DNA of 64,000 nucleotides from NCBI GenBank assembly GCA_937928755.1, contig CALEZI010000050.1, positions 1-64,000 on the forward strand. Reading direction: 5' to 3'. The translations under genes were made by a program, and so were the position numbers. The stretch is from an uncultured Rhodanobacteraceae bacterium. GTDB taxonomy: Bacteria; Pseudomonadota; Gammaproteobacteria; Xanthomonadales; SZUA-5. How positions within the stretch are numbered: position 1 is the stretch's first letter; each line of letters opens with the position of its first letter. Of the stretch, positions 39,544 through 47,085 are shown piece by piece. The notes under the pieces were generated by a model. It was not told where the DNA came from. It saw only the letters and a list, made by a program, of their open reading frames with translations, and made no database searches.

Positions 39544-42531
39544 ATGAATCCCCGCAATCCGCGCGCAGCGCATCGCAGTATCGACGACCTTTGCGCCCGC
39601 GCCAGCGTGCTGCTCGCATTGCTCGTGGCGGGTGCCGCCGGGGCCTCCCCGGTGGTCCCGTTGCGCGATACCACGCTGGGCACCCAGGGCGACTTCGGTC
39701 GCGGCTGCGCCTTCGTCGGCAACCAGTTGCAGTGCTGGGGCGGCAACTCCAGCGGTTCGCTCGACATCGGCGCCACCGCATTGGAGTCGCTGACGACGTG
39801 GATGAAGCGACCGGATACGGCGTCAGGCGACTTTGACCGCCCGACCAGTCTGGTTGCGATCGACCGCACCTGCCTGACCGATGCTGCCGGCGTCTGGTGC
39901 TGGGGGCGCAACGAGCGCGGCCAACTCGGGCTGGGCGATCGCGTCAATCGACCCACGCCGGAGCACTTGCCGGGGCTGCCGGGTGATGTCGTCGAGGTCG
40001 TGTTCGGGCGGTACCACGCCTGTGCCCGCACGCAGGCGAGCGGACTGTGGTGCTGGGGCGGCAACAACTACGGCGAGACCGGCCAGGCGCCGGGCGCTGC
40101 GGTGCTCGACCCGGTCACCAATGTGGTGATGAGCCCACCGCAAACGCGCGCCATGGCGGTGCCCGGCTTGCCGGCAACGCCGATTGCCGTGGCGCTCGGC
40201 GAGTACTTCAGTTGCGCGCTGGTCGGTACCGGGGTCTGGTGCTGGGGCAACAATGAACAGGGCCAGCTGGGCGATGGCAGCCAGATCGCGCGCCCGCTGC
40301 CGGCGCCGGTGACCGGCCTGCCGGCGACCATCCAGCGTATCGCCCTCGGCGAACAGCACGCCTGCGCCATCGATGGCATCGGCGATGTCTGGTGCTGGGG
40401 CAACAACCAGTCGGCACAGGTCGGCGTCGCGGCCAGCACGACGCGGCTGATCGAACCCTTGCCGCTGCGCGTCAATGCTATGGGCGGTCCGGCAACCCGG
40501 CTGTACCTGAGTTTCTCGCAGAGCTGCGCGCTGGTGGGTAGCGACAAGAAGTGCTGGGGTGTATCGATCGACGGAACCAATGGCCCGAACCCTCAAGTGA
40601 TCGCCAAGCCTGCGGGTGCCCCCGCCGACTGGCTGTCCGACTGCTACTCGCTCGCGGGGGAATTGCAATGTCCGGTGGTCTCGACGCGCCACCCGCACAC
40701 ACCGCTCGACGCCCGCCCGGTGCCCGGATTGTCCGGTCGTCCGGCGCAGCTGGCGCTCAGCCGCGACTTTGCCTGCGCGCGGATGCCCGATCAGTCGGTG
40801 TGGTGCTGGGGCACCAATACCCGTGGCCAACTGGGGCAGGGCGATGTGAATGCGCGTGCGCAGGCCGTTCGTGTGCCGCTGCCGCCGACCCAACAGATCG
40901 CCGTCGGCACCGCGCACGCGTGCGCTGCCACCAGCGACGGCCTGTGGTGCTGGGGCAGCAATGCCTACGCCGCACTCGGCGACGGTACTTCTGTCGATCG
41001 CCCAGCTCCGGTCCGCTCGCAATTCGCCGGCACGCTGATTGCCGCCGGCGAGGGCCACACCTGCGCCTACGCCTCGGGCGGCGAGTTGCGCTGCTGGGGC
41101 AACAATTCGGTCGGTCAGGTCAGTGGACAGCACTCGGGGACGCTTCCGGGTGGCGCCTCGCCGCTGGGCGCGGCGGCAATCCGCGAACTGAGCGCCGGCC
41201 TGTCGCACACCTGCGCGGTATTGCAGTTGTCGGCTGGCGCCACGGAAACGCGCTGCTGGGGTCAGTTGCCGACGACCGCCGATGAGGCCACCGGCGGCAT
41301 CACCGACTACAGTCCGCGCCTGATCACTCCCGGCAATCCGATACCGGCCGACTCCATCATCACGCTGCGTTCGTCCGGGTTCACCACCTGCGCCGGCGAC
41401 CGTTGTTTCGGTTTGAGCTACCTGCCGGCCGATCGTGGCGTGTTCCGCGTCGACCAGTTGCTTGTGCCGCCGATGCCGTCGCCGCGCGCGTTCGCCCTCG
41501 GCAGCCGCCTCGCGTGTCTGCAGGGCGCTGGAACCGATGTGCGCTGTTCGGCGCTGACCAACCGCGCCTGCCAGTTCGAGTGGCTTGCACGCTTGCTGTT
41601 CACGCCAGGCCAGATGATCGGCTGCCAGTTCTCCGAATCGCTGGTCTCGCCTGCGGAGCGCGAGTGGATCCGCGTGATCGGCCTGCCATCGCCGCCGCTG
41701 TTGCTGCAAGGCGGCGAGCAGTACGCCTGCGCAGCGCTCGCCCAGGGCACTTATTGCTGGGGTCCGCGGGTGCCGCTTTACTTCAACGCGAGCGGAGCCG
41801 ACTACGGTCCGGTCTACCGCGCGGGCGCCATCGAACCGGCACCGACGGTGGCGGTGCCACTCGATCCGGCGCGCGCTTGCCCGGCGTATCTGGTGTCCTC
41901 GGTCAGTCTGCTCGACCCCTCCGCGGCGGACGCAGCAGGCGCCTGGGGCCAGGAGATCCTGCTCGGCAGCGGCAGGCGCTTCCTCAATGGCGGGCTCAAT
42001 TTCGGCGGTTTCGGCAGCGCCGCGGGATCCGGCGTGCCGGGTTATGCGGCGTTTTCGATCAACAACCCGGCCAACAGCGAGCAGGCGGTGACACTCGATC
42101 TGCGCGGTGACGGCGGCGAGTTCACGCTCACGATCGAAAGCACGCTGCCGCCGTCGACCGCACGCATCGAAGTGCTGCGCGAACGCGTGACCCTGGTCGA
42201 TGCGCCGCTGCGACGCAGTGTCAATCTGCGCAACGGTTTTCACATCGTGGTGCTGCAACCGGTCTCGGGGACACGCCTGTTCCTTGCCGGCATCGGCACC
42301 ACCACCCTCGATGGGGGTCCTGCCGCATTTCAGGGCGGCGCCGTGGTCGGCGGCCATCTTGGCGGCGAGCAAACCGGCTTCAGCGGCATCTGCACCGACG
42401 ACGCCACCAGCGTGTCGATCCGCACCGAGGCGCGCAGCAGCCGTGGCCTGATCGGTGCAAGCGACCTGCGCCTGCGCACGATCGAAGGCCAGACCGGCGC
42501 CATGCTTTACGACAGCGCGCCCGCCCAGTGA
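39544..42531 (+). CDS. Exported RCC1-type beta-propeller protein with shared C-terminal module
   Basis: 995 residues. The N-terminal hydrophobic segment (ASVLLALLVAGAAGASPV) is the signal peptide. From about 50 to 780 there are ten or so RCC1-like repeats with the core xCxxCWGxNxxGQLG: CWGRNERGQLGLGD, CWGNNEQGQLGDGS, CWGTNTRGQLGQGD, CWGSNAYAALGDGT, CWGNNSVGQVSG. Each carries paired Cys, as in extracellular RCC1 proteins, where they can form disulfides. The last about 217 residues are the module shared with four other proteins, here the most diverged copy (ACPAYLVSSV, GGLNFGGFG, FQGGAVVGGH, GFSGICTDD, ASDLRLRT). I chose ATG 39544 (MNPRNPRAAH) with GGAG upstream; an earlier in-frame ATG at 39478 is less convincing. 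Confidence 0.82.
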   Translation: MNPRNPRAAHRSIDDLCARASVLLALLVAGAAGASPVVPLRDTTLGTQGDFGRGCAFVGNQLQCWGGNSSGSLDIGATALESLTTWMKRPDTASGDFDRPTSLVAIDRTCLTDAAGVWCWGRNERGQLGLGDRVNRPTPEHLPGLPGDVVEVVFGRYHACARTQASGLWCWGGNNYGETGQAPGAAVLDPVTNVVMSPPQTRAMAVPGLPATPIAVALGEYFSCALVGTGVWCWGNNEQGQLGDGSQIARPLPAPVTGLPATIQRIALGEQHACAIDGIGDVWCWGNNQSAQVGVAASTTRLIEPLPLRVNAMGGPATRLYLSFSQSCALVGSDKKCWGVSIDGTNGPNPQVIAKPAGAPADWLSDCYSLAGELQCPVVSTRHPHTPLDARPVPGLSGRPAQLALSRDFACARMPDQSVWCWGTNTRGQLGQGDVNARAQAVRVPLPPTQQIAVGTAHACAATSDGLWCWGSNAYAALGDGTSVDRPAPVRSQFAGTLIAAGEGHTCAYASGGELRCWGNNSVGQVSGQHSGTLPGGASPLGAAAIRELSAGLSHTCAVLQLSAGATETRCWGQLPTTADEATGGITDYSPRLITPGNPIPADSIITLRSSGFTTCAGDRCFGLSYLPADRGVFRVDQLLVPPMPSPRAFALGSRLACLQGAGTDVRCSALTNRACQFEWLARLLFTPGQMIGCQFSESLVSPAEREWIRVIGLPSPPLLLQGGEQYACAALAQGTYCWGPRVPLYFNASGADYGPVYRAGAIEPAPTVAVPLDPARACPAYLVSSVSLLDPSAADAAGAWGQEILLGSGRRFLNGGLNFGGFGSAAGSGVPGYAAFSINNPANSEQAVTLDLRGDGGEFTLTIESTLPPSTARIEVLRERVTLVDAPLRRSVNLRNGFHIVVLQPVSGTRLFLAGIGTTTLDGGPAAFQGGAVVGGHLGGEQTGFSGICTDDATSVSIRTEARSSRGLIGASDLRLRTIEGQTGAMLYDSAPAQ

Positions 42532-42883
42532 TGCAGGATCGCAATCCTCGGTTCGTCCTGAGCGTTTCCCGCGAGCCTTGCGAGCGGGAAATGGTCGAAG
42601 GACGCCCACCGCGCACCTGCTCAGCCCGCTTGCGATTCGCAAATGCCATGCATCTCCCATGGCGCAACTACGCTGGGGGCGGTCCTCGCGACAGCATCGA
42701 ACCCGGCAAGTCCGCGTCCTTCGACGGTTTCACCCGGAACAGTGTGGGGGAAACGCTCGGGACGAACGGTATCGCGATGGGTTCACCGAATGGTCACGAG
42801 CGCCGCCACCCGCGCGGCGATACCGCTATCCTGCGCGTCCCCGTCCGCCGCGCTGGCGAACGCAAACTCATTTGAGGGTCGCC

Positions 42884-43708
42884 GTGAGCCACAACCTGCC
42901 CACCCATCCGACCGTCGACCAGCTCGAGGCCTTCCTGGTCGGATTCGGCGGCACCGATGGCGGTTATCTGCGCGCGCACTGGCCGCGTTTCGTCGAGACC
43001 AAGGCCGAGCTGATGACCACCTGGCCGCAGCAGCGCGGCAATCGCCTGCTGGATGTCGGTGGCCACTGGCTGCACCAGGCGGCGCTCTACGCGGTCGATG
43101 GTTTCGACGTCACATCGGTGGACCTGGCAGCGACGTTCGAGTTGCCGCACGTGCAGGCGCAGGCTCGGGCGCTGGGCATCAAGCTGCATCTGGAGACCAA
43201 CCTCGAGCACCCGCAGGTGCTGTCGCAATTGCCGGACAACAGTTTCGACCTGATCTTGTTCAGCGAGATCATCGAGCACATCACCTTCAACCCGGTGGCG
43301 ATGTGGACGGTGCTGTACAAGTTGCTGGCGCCCAAGGGCCGCATCGTCGTGACCACGCCGAACTACTACGCCCTGCGCGGTCGTTTGTGGAATCCCAAGC
43401 GCTTCCTGTCCGGCAATGGCGGCGGCCTGCCGGTGCGCGAAATCATGGATTACCACACCTACGGCCATCACTGGAAGGAGTTCTCGGCCAAGGAGCTGAT
43501 CGAATACTTCTACCGGGTGTCGCCCGACTTCTGCACCACCAAGGCGGCGCATCGCCACGCGTTCCACGAGCGCCAGTATGGTCCGCCGCCCGGCGGCTTG
43601 GCGCGCTGGCTCGAGAAACGTTTCCCGATCCTGCGCCCGAACCTGCACATGGAAATCGACTTGCTCGAAAAGAAGCAGGGGATTCTGGCGAAACCGGGCT
43701 GGGCGTAG
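42884..43708 (+). CDS. SAM-dependent methyltransferase
   Basis: 274 residues of the class I methyltransferase fold. The motif I region is NRLLDVGGHWLHQAALYAV, followed by DVTSVDL, with the motif II/III region FDLILFSEIIEHITFNPVAM and PKGRIVVTTPNYYALRGR. It resembles methyltransferases in glycan or lipid modification; the substrate cannot be named. It starts at GTG 42884 with a GAGGGT Shine-Dalgarno; no ATG precedes it in a suitable place. Its last codons and stop lie in the first copy of a tandem duplication (43696-43912 / 43914-44137). Confidence 0.78.
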   Translation: MSHNLPTHPTVDQLEAFLVGFGGTDGGYLRAHWPRFVETKAELMTTWPQQRGNRLLDVGGHWLHQAALYAVDGFDVTSVDLAATFELPHVQAQARALGIKLHLETNLEHPQVLSQLPDNSFDLILFSEIIEHITFNPVAMWTVLYKLLAPKGRIVVTTPNYYALRGRLWNPKRFLSGNGGGLPVREIMDYHTYGHHWKEFSAKELIEYFYRVSPDFCTTKAAHRHAFHERQYGPPPGGLARWLEKRFPILRPNLHMEIDLLEKKQGILAKPGWA

Positions 43709-44137
43709 CCGATTGGCGTCGGCCGCGGCCGCGTAGCCGACGTCAGCCTTCGGCGTCACAAAAGCACGGAAAGCATCGGTGACCTTGAACCTCGTCATTG
43801 CGAGCGCAGCAAAGCAATCCAGTGACACTTCTTGGTTCTCGCGCTGTGGTTCACAGCAAGAGTTGCTGGATTGCTTCGTCGCTGCGCTCCTCGCAATGAC
43901 GAGGCCCCCTAGTGGGCTGGGCGTAGCCGATTGGCGTCGGCCGCGTAGCGTTGCCGCGCTCACCGACGTCAGCCTTCGGCGTCACAAAAGCACGGAAAGC
44001 ATCGGTGACCTTGAACCTCGTCATTGCGAGCGCAGCGAAGCAATCCAGTGACACTTCTTGGTTCTCGCGCTGTGGTTCACAGCAAGAGTCGCTGGATTGC
44101 TTCGTCGCTGCGCTCCTCGCAATGACGAGGCCCCCCA
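43696..44137. repeat. Tandem 218-bp duplication containing family E repeats
   Basis: Copy 1 runs 43696-43912 and copy 2 43914-44137. Both start with GGGCTGGGCGTAGCCGATTG and end with CTCGCAATGACGAGGCCCCC. They differ at a few places, including an extra AGCGTTGCCGCGCTCAC near the start of copy 2. Each contains a family E inverted repeat: CTCGTCATTGCGAGCGCAGC ... GCAATCCAGTG and the complement CTGGATTGCTTCGTCGCTGC ... TCGCAATGACGAG. The start of copy 1 overlaps the last codons and stop of the methyltransferase gene, so copy 2 carries a non-functional duplicate of that gene end. No gene is seen in 43709-44459. Confidence 0.9.
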
Positions 44138-44382
44138 AGCCCGCATTTCTCACACCGGCGCGAAAAGATGCACGGATTTCCCGCCAATGCTCGATTTCAC
44201 CTCTTCGGCTCCATACACACACCGTCGCCTGCATCTTTTCGCTTCGCGGCCCTGGCTTGGTCTTTGCGCCGAGGGCTGCGTTGCTCGTCGTCGCAATGGA
44301 GCAACCATTCCTCCTCCTCGCGCCTTGCCCTCGGCGCAAATCCCTTCGCCATCATCCACGACCGGTGTGAGAAATGCGGGCT
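44138..44382. repeat. Structured element with 21-bp perfect terminal inverted repeats
   Basis: AGCCCGCATTTCTCACACCGG at 44138-44158 has its exact complement at 44362-44382. Inside are further perfect inverted pairs: CGAAAAGATGCA (44161-44172 with 44230-44241), TTTGCGCCGAGGGC (44263-44276 with 44327-44340) and GTTGCTC with GAGCAAC inside that. The 245-bp element can fold into a long, nested structure. It sits immediately after the tandem duplication and ends 77 bp before the ilvB ATG. A MITE-like repeat or a structured RNA are both possible; no protein-coding content is seen. Confidence 0.8.
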
Positions 44383-44459
44383 AGTGTGCAACCGCAGCAT
44401 TTCCGGTTTACTCTCGGGTGAACGGACGGTGAGGATGCCGTCGATCGCGTGAGGATGGG

Positions 44460-46217
44460 ATGAGCAATCAGTTGATGACCGGTGCGGAGATCGTGGTGAA
44501 GGCGCTGCAGGATCAGGGCGTGCGACACATCTTCGGTTATCCCGGCGGCGCGGTACTTCCCATCTACGACGCGTTGTTCCAGCAGTACACCGTCGAGCAC
44601 ATCCTGGTCCGTCATGAGCAAGGCGCGGCGCATGCGGCCGAAGGTTATGCGCGTTCGACCGGCAAGGCCGGCGTGCTGCTGGTCACCAGCGGCCCGGGTG
44701 CGACCAATGCGGTCACCGGCCTGGCCGACGCGATGATGGATTCGATTCCGCTGGTGTGCATCACCGGCCAGGTGCCGACCCATCTGATCGGTTCGGATGC
44801 CTTCCAGGAATGCGACACGGTCGGCATCACCCGCGCCTGCACCAAGCACAATTTTCTGGTCAAGGATGTCGACGATCTGGCGCGCGTGCTGCACGACGCC
44901 TTCCACATCGCGACCACCGGGCGTCCCGGCCCGGTGGTAGTCGACATTCCCAAGGACGTGCAGTTTCGCCGTGGCGCCTACAGCGGCCTGAACAACATCG
45001 TGCACCGCACCTACCGGCCGCGCGTCAAGGGCGATCCGGCGCGCATCGAGCAGGCGGTGGAGCTGATGATCAGCGCGCGTCGGCCGGTGTTCTATACCGG
45101 CGGCGGCGTCATCAATGCCGGCTCTCGCGCGTCGGTGCTGCTGCGCGAACTGGTGCGCCTGACCGGGTTTCCGATCACCTCCACGCTGATGGGCCTGGGC
45201 GCCTTCCCGGCCAGCGATCGCCAGTGGCTGGGCATGCTCGGCATGCACGGCACCTATGAAGCCAACCTTGCGATGAACCGCTGCGATGTGATGATCAACA
45301 TCGGTGCGCGCTTCGACGATCGCGTCACCGGGCGCCTCGACGCCTTTTCACCGGGCTCGAAGAAGATCCACGTCGACATCGATCCGTCATCGATCAACAA
45401 GACCGTGCGCGTGGACGTGCCGATCGTCGGCGACTGTGCGCATGTGCTGGAAGAGATGATCGCCGTGTGGAAGGCCAAGGCGCGCAAGCCCGACGAGGTC
45501 GCGATGACCGCCTGGTGGGCGCAGGTCGACGCCTGGCGCGCGCGCAACTCGCTCGGCTATCGCCAGACCGGCGACACCATCAAGCCGCAATACGCGGTCG
45601 AGCGCCTGTACAAGCTGACGCGCGAGCGCAAGACCTACATCACTACCGAAGTCGGCCAGCACCAGATGTGGGCGGCGCAGCACTACCGGTTCGAGGAACC
45701 CAATCGCTGGATGACCAGCGGCGGCCTCGGCACCATGGGCTACGGCATTCCCGCCGCTGTCGGCGTGCAGGTCGCGCACCCGGATGCGCTGGTGATCGAC
45801 ATCGCCGGCGAAGCCAGCGTGCAGATGACCATGCAGGAGCTGTCGACCGCGGTGCAGTACCGCTTGCCGATCAAGATCTTCATCCTCAACAACGAATACA
45901 TGGGCATGGTGCGCCAGTGGCAGCAACTGCTGCACGGCGGCCGCTACGCGCATTCGTATTCCGAGGCGCTGCCGGATTTCGTCAAACTCGCCGAAGCCTA
46001 CGGCGGCAAGGGCATCCGCGCGATCCGCCCGGACGAGCTCGACGCCAAGATCCAGGAAATGCTCGATTACGACGGCCCGGTGATCTTCGACTGCGTCGTC
46101 GACAAGCTGGAAAACTGCTATCCGATGATCCCGTCCGGCGCCGCCCACGACGAGATGATCCTGCCCGATGCGGTAGCCGGGGCAGGTGTGTCGGAGGCGG
46201 GGAAGATGCTGGTCTGA
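44460..46217 (+). CDS. ilvB: Acetolactate synthase large (catalytic) subunit
   Basis: 585-residue thiamine-diphosphate enzyme that joins two pyruvates to acetolactate, or pyruvate and 2-ketobutyrate, first step of valine, leucine and isoleucine synthesis. The activating Glu lies in HEQGAAHAAEGYARS; the cofactor motif region is DIAGEASVQMTMQE...ILNNEYMGMVRQWQ. In the more usual enzyme the first part reads GDxSFQM; the GEASVQM form is typical of a separate branch found in alphaproteobacteria and Xanthomonadaceae, as far as I recall. FAD-domain segments (GARFDDRVTGRL) are present. ilvH follows, separated by a family B repeat, and ilvC is not in the window. Confidence 0.93.
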   Translation: MSNQLMTGAEIVVKALQDQGVRHIFGYPGGAVLPIYDALFQQYTVEHILVRHEQGAAHAAEGYARSTGKAGVLLVTSGPGATNAVTGLADAMMDSIPLVCITGQVPTHLIGSDAFQECDTVGITRACTKHNFLVKDVDDLARVLHDAFHIATTGRPGPVVVDIPKDVQFRRGAYSGLNNIVHRTYRPRVKGDPARIEQAVELMISARRPVFYTGGGVINAGSRASVLLRELVRLTGFPITSTLMGLGAFPASDRQWLGMLGMHGTYEANLAMNRCDVMINIGARFDDRVTGRLDAFSPGSKKIHVDIDPSSINKTVRVDVPIVGDCAHVLEEMIAVWKAKARKPDEVAMTAWWAQVDAWRARNSLGYRQTGDTIKPQYAVERLYKLTRERKTYITTEVGQHQMWAAQHYRFEEPNRWMTSGGLGTMGYGIPAAVGVQVAHPDALVIDIAGEASVQMTMQELSTAVQYRLPIKIFILNNEYMGMVRQWQQLLHGGRYAHSYSEALPDFVKLAEAYGGKGIRAIRPDELDAKIQEMLDYDGPVIFDCVVDKLENCYPMIPSGAAHDEMILPDAVAGAGVSEAGKMLV

Positions 46218-46242
46218 AAGGCGCGCTTTGCGCGCTTTCAGA

Positions 46243-46379
46243 CTTGGGAAAAGGAAAAGGGAAAAAGGAAAAGGGGAGAGCGGGACACGGCAAGTTCAGA
46301 GTCTGCGATCCCCGTTCGTCCTCAGAGCCGCGGACTGGCGCGCCCTTGATTCCCCCTTTTCCTTTTTCCTTTTTCCTCT
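46243..46379. repeat. Family B polypurine/polypyrimidine inverted repeat
   Basis: CTTGGGAAAAGGAAAAGGGA with AAAAGGAAAAGGGGAGAGCG at the left and CCCCCTTTTCCTTTTTCCTT with TTTCCTCT at the right. Its ends are complementary and about 70 bp separate the arms. It is the third copy of the family seen at 5677 and 13725, and again it sits between two cotranscribed genes (ilvB and ilvH). The ilvH leader (46380-46415) lies just after it. Confidence 0.88.
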
Positions 46380-46415
46380 ACTTGTCTCAACGCAACCCTA
46401 TAACGAGCAGCCCCG

Positions 46416-46958
46416 ATGAATCAGCCCGCCTCCGCCTACTTCCTTTCCGACGCCAAGCCGCGTCCCGCCAAGGCAACCCTGTCGATTACCGTCGACAATG
46501 AGGTCGGCGCGCTGGCGCGGGTGGTCGGGTTGTTCTCCGGTCGCGGTTACAACATCGAGTCGTTGACGGTGGCGGAAACCGACCACCAGAAGCACACCTC
46601 GCGGATCACCATCGTCACCAGCGGCACGGTCGATGTGATCGACCAGATCAAGGCCCAGCTCGGGCGGCTGGTGCCGGTGCACCGGGTGGTCGATCTGGCC
46701 GTCGACAAACCGGGACTGGAACGCGAGATGGCGCTGGTGAAGATCGCCGCGACTGGCGAGAACCGCGCCGAGGCGCTGCGCCTGGCCGAGGTGTTCCGCG
46801 CGCGTGTCATCGACATTTCGCCGCAGAGTTTCGTCTTCGAACTGACCGGCACGCCGGTGAAGATCGACGCCTTCGTCGAGATGATGATCCCGATCGGCCT
46901 GGTCGAGCTGTCGCGCACCGGCGTGGTGGCGATCGGGCGTGGCGCTGAGGCCACCTGA
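46416..46958 (+). CDS. ilvH: Acetolactate synthase regulatory subunit
   Basis: 180-residue small subunit with an N-terminal ACT domain (TLSITVDNEVGALARVVGLF, GRGYNIESLTVAETDH) that binds valine for feedback inhibition, then the conserved second domain (LVKIAATGENRAEALRLAEVF, SFVFELTGTPVKIDAFVEMM). It works with the large subunit encoded upstream. The gap to ilvB is 198 bp, most of it a family B repeat, which is longer than the usual few bases; the repeat may affect the ratio of the two subunits. Start ATG 46416 lies eight bases after CGAGCAG. Confidence 0.93.
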   Translation: MNQPASAYFLSDAKPRPAKATLSITVDNEVGALARVVGLFSGRGYNIESLTVAETDHQKHTSRITIVTSGTVDVIDQIKAQLGRLVPVHRVVDLAVDKPGLEREMALVKIAATGENRAEALRLAEVFRARVIDISPQSFVFELTGTPVKIDAFVEMMIPIGLVELSRTGVVAIGRGAEAT

Positions 46959-47085
46959 GCGCAAGACTGGCTCAAGGGGCGCACGCCTCGCGCCCTATTG
47001 CGTAGGTTCGCAGGGATCGGTAGACAACGATCCTTCCTTCCGGCAGGCGAACGTCGATGCGATTTGAGCAACGGATGCGCCGGTC

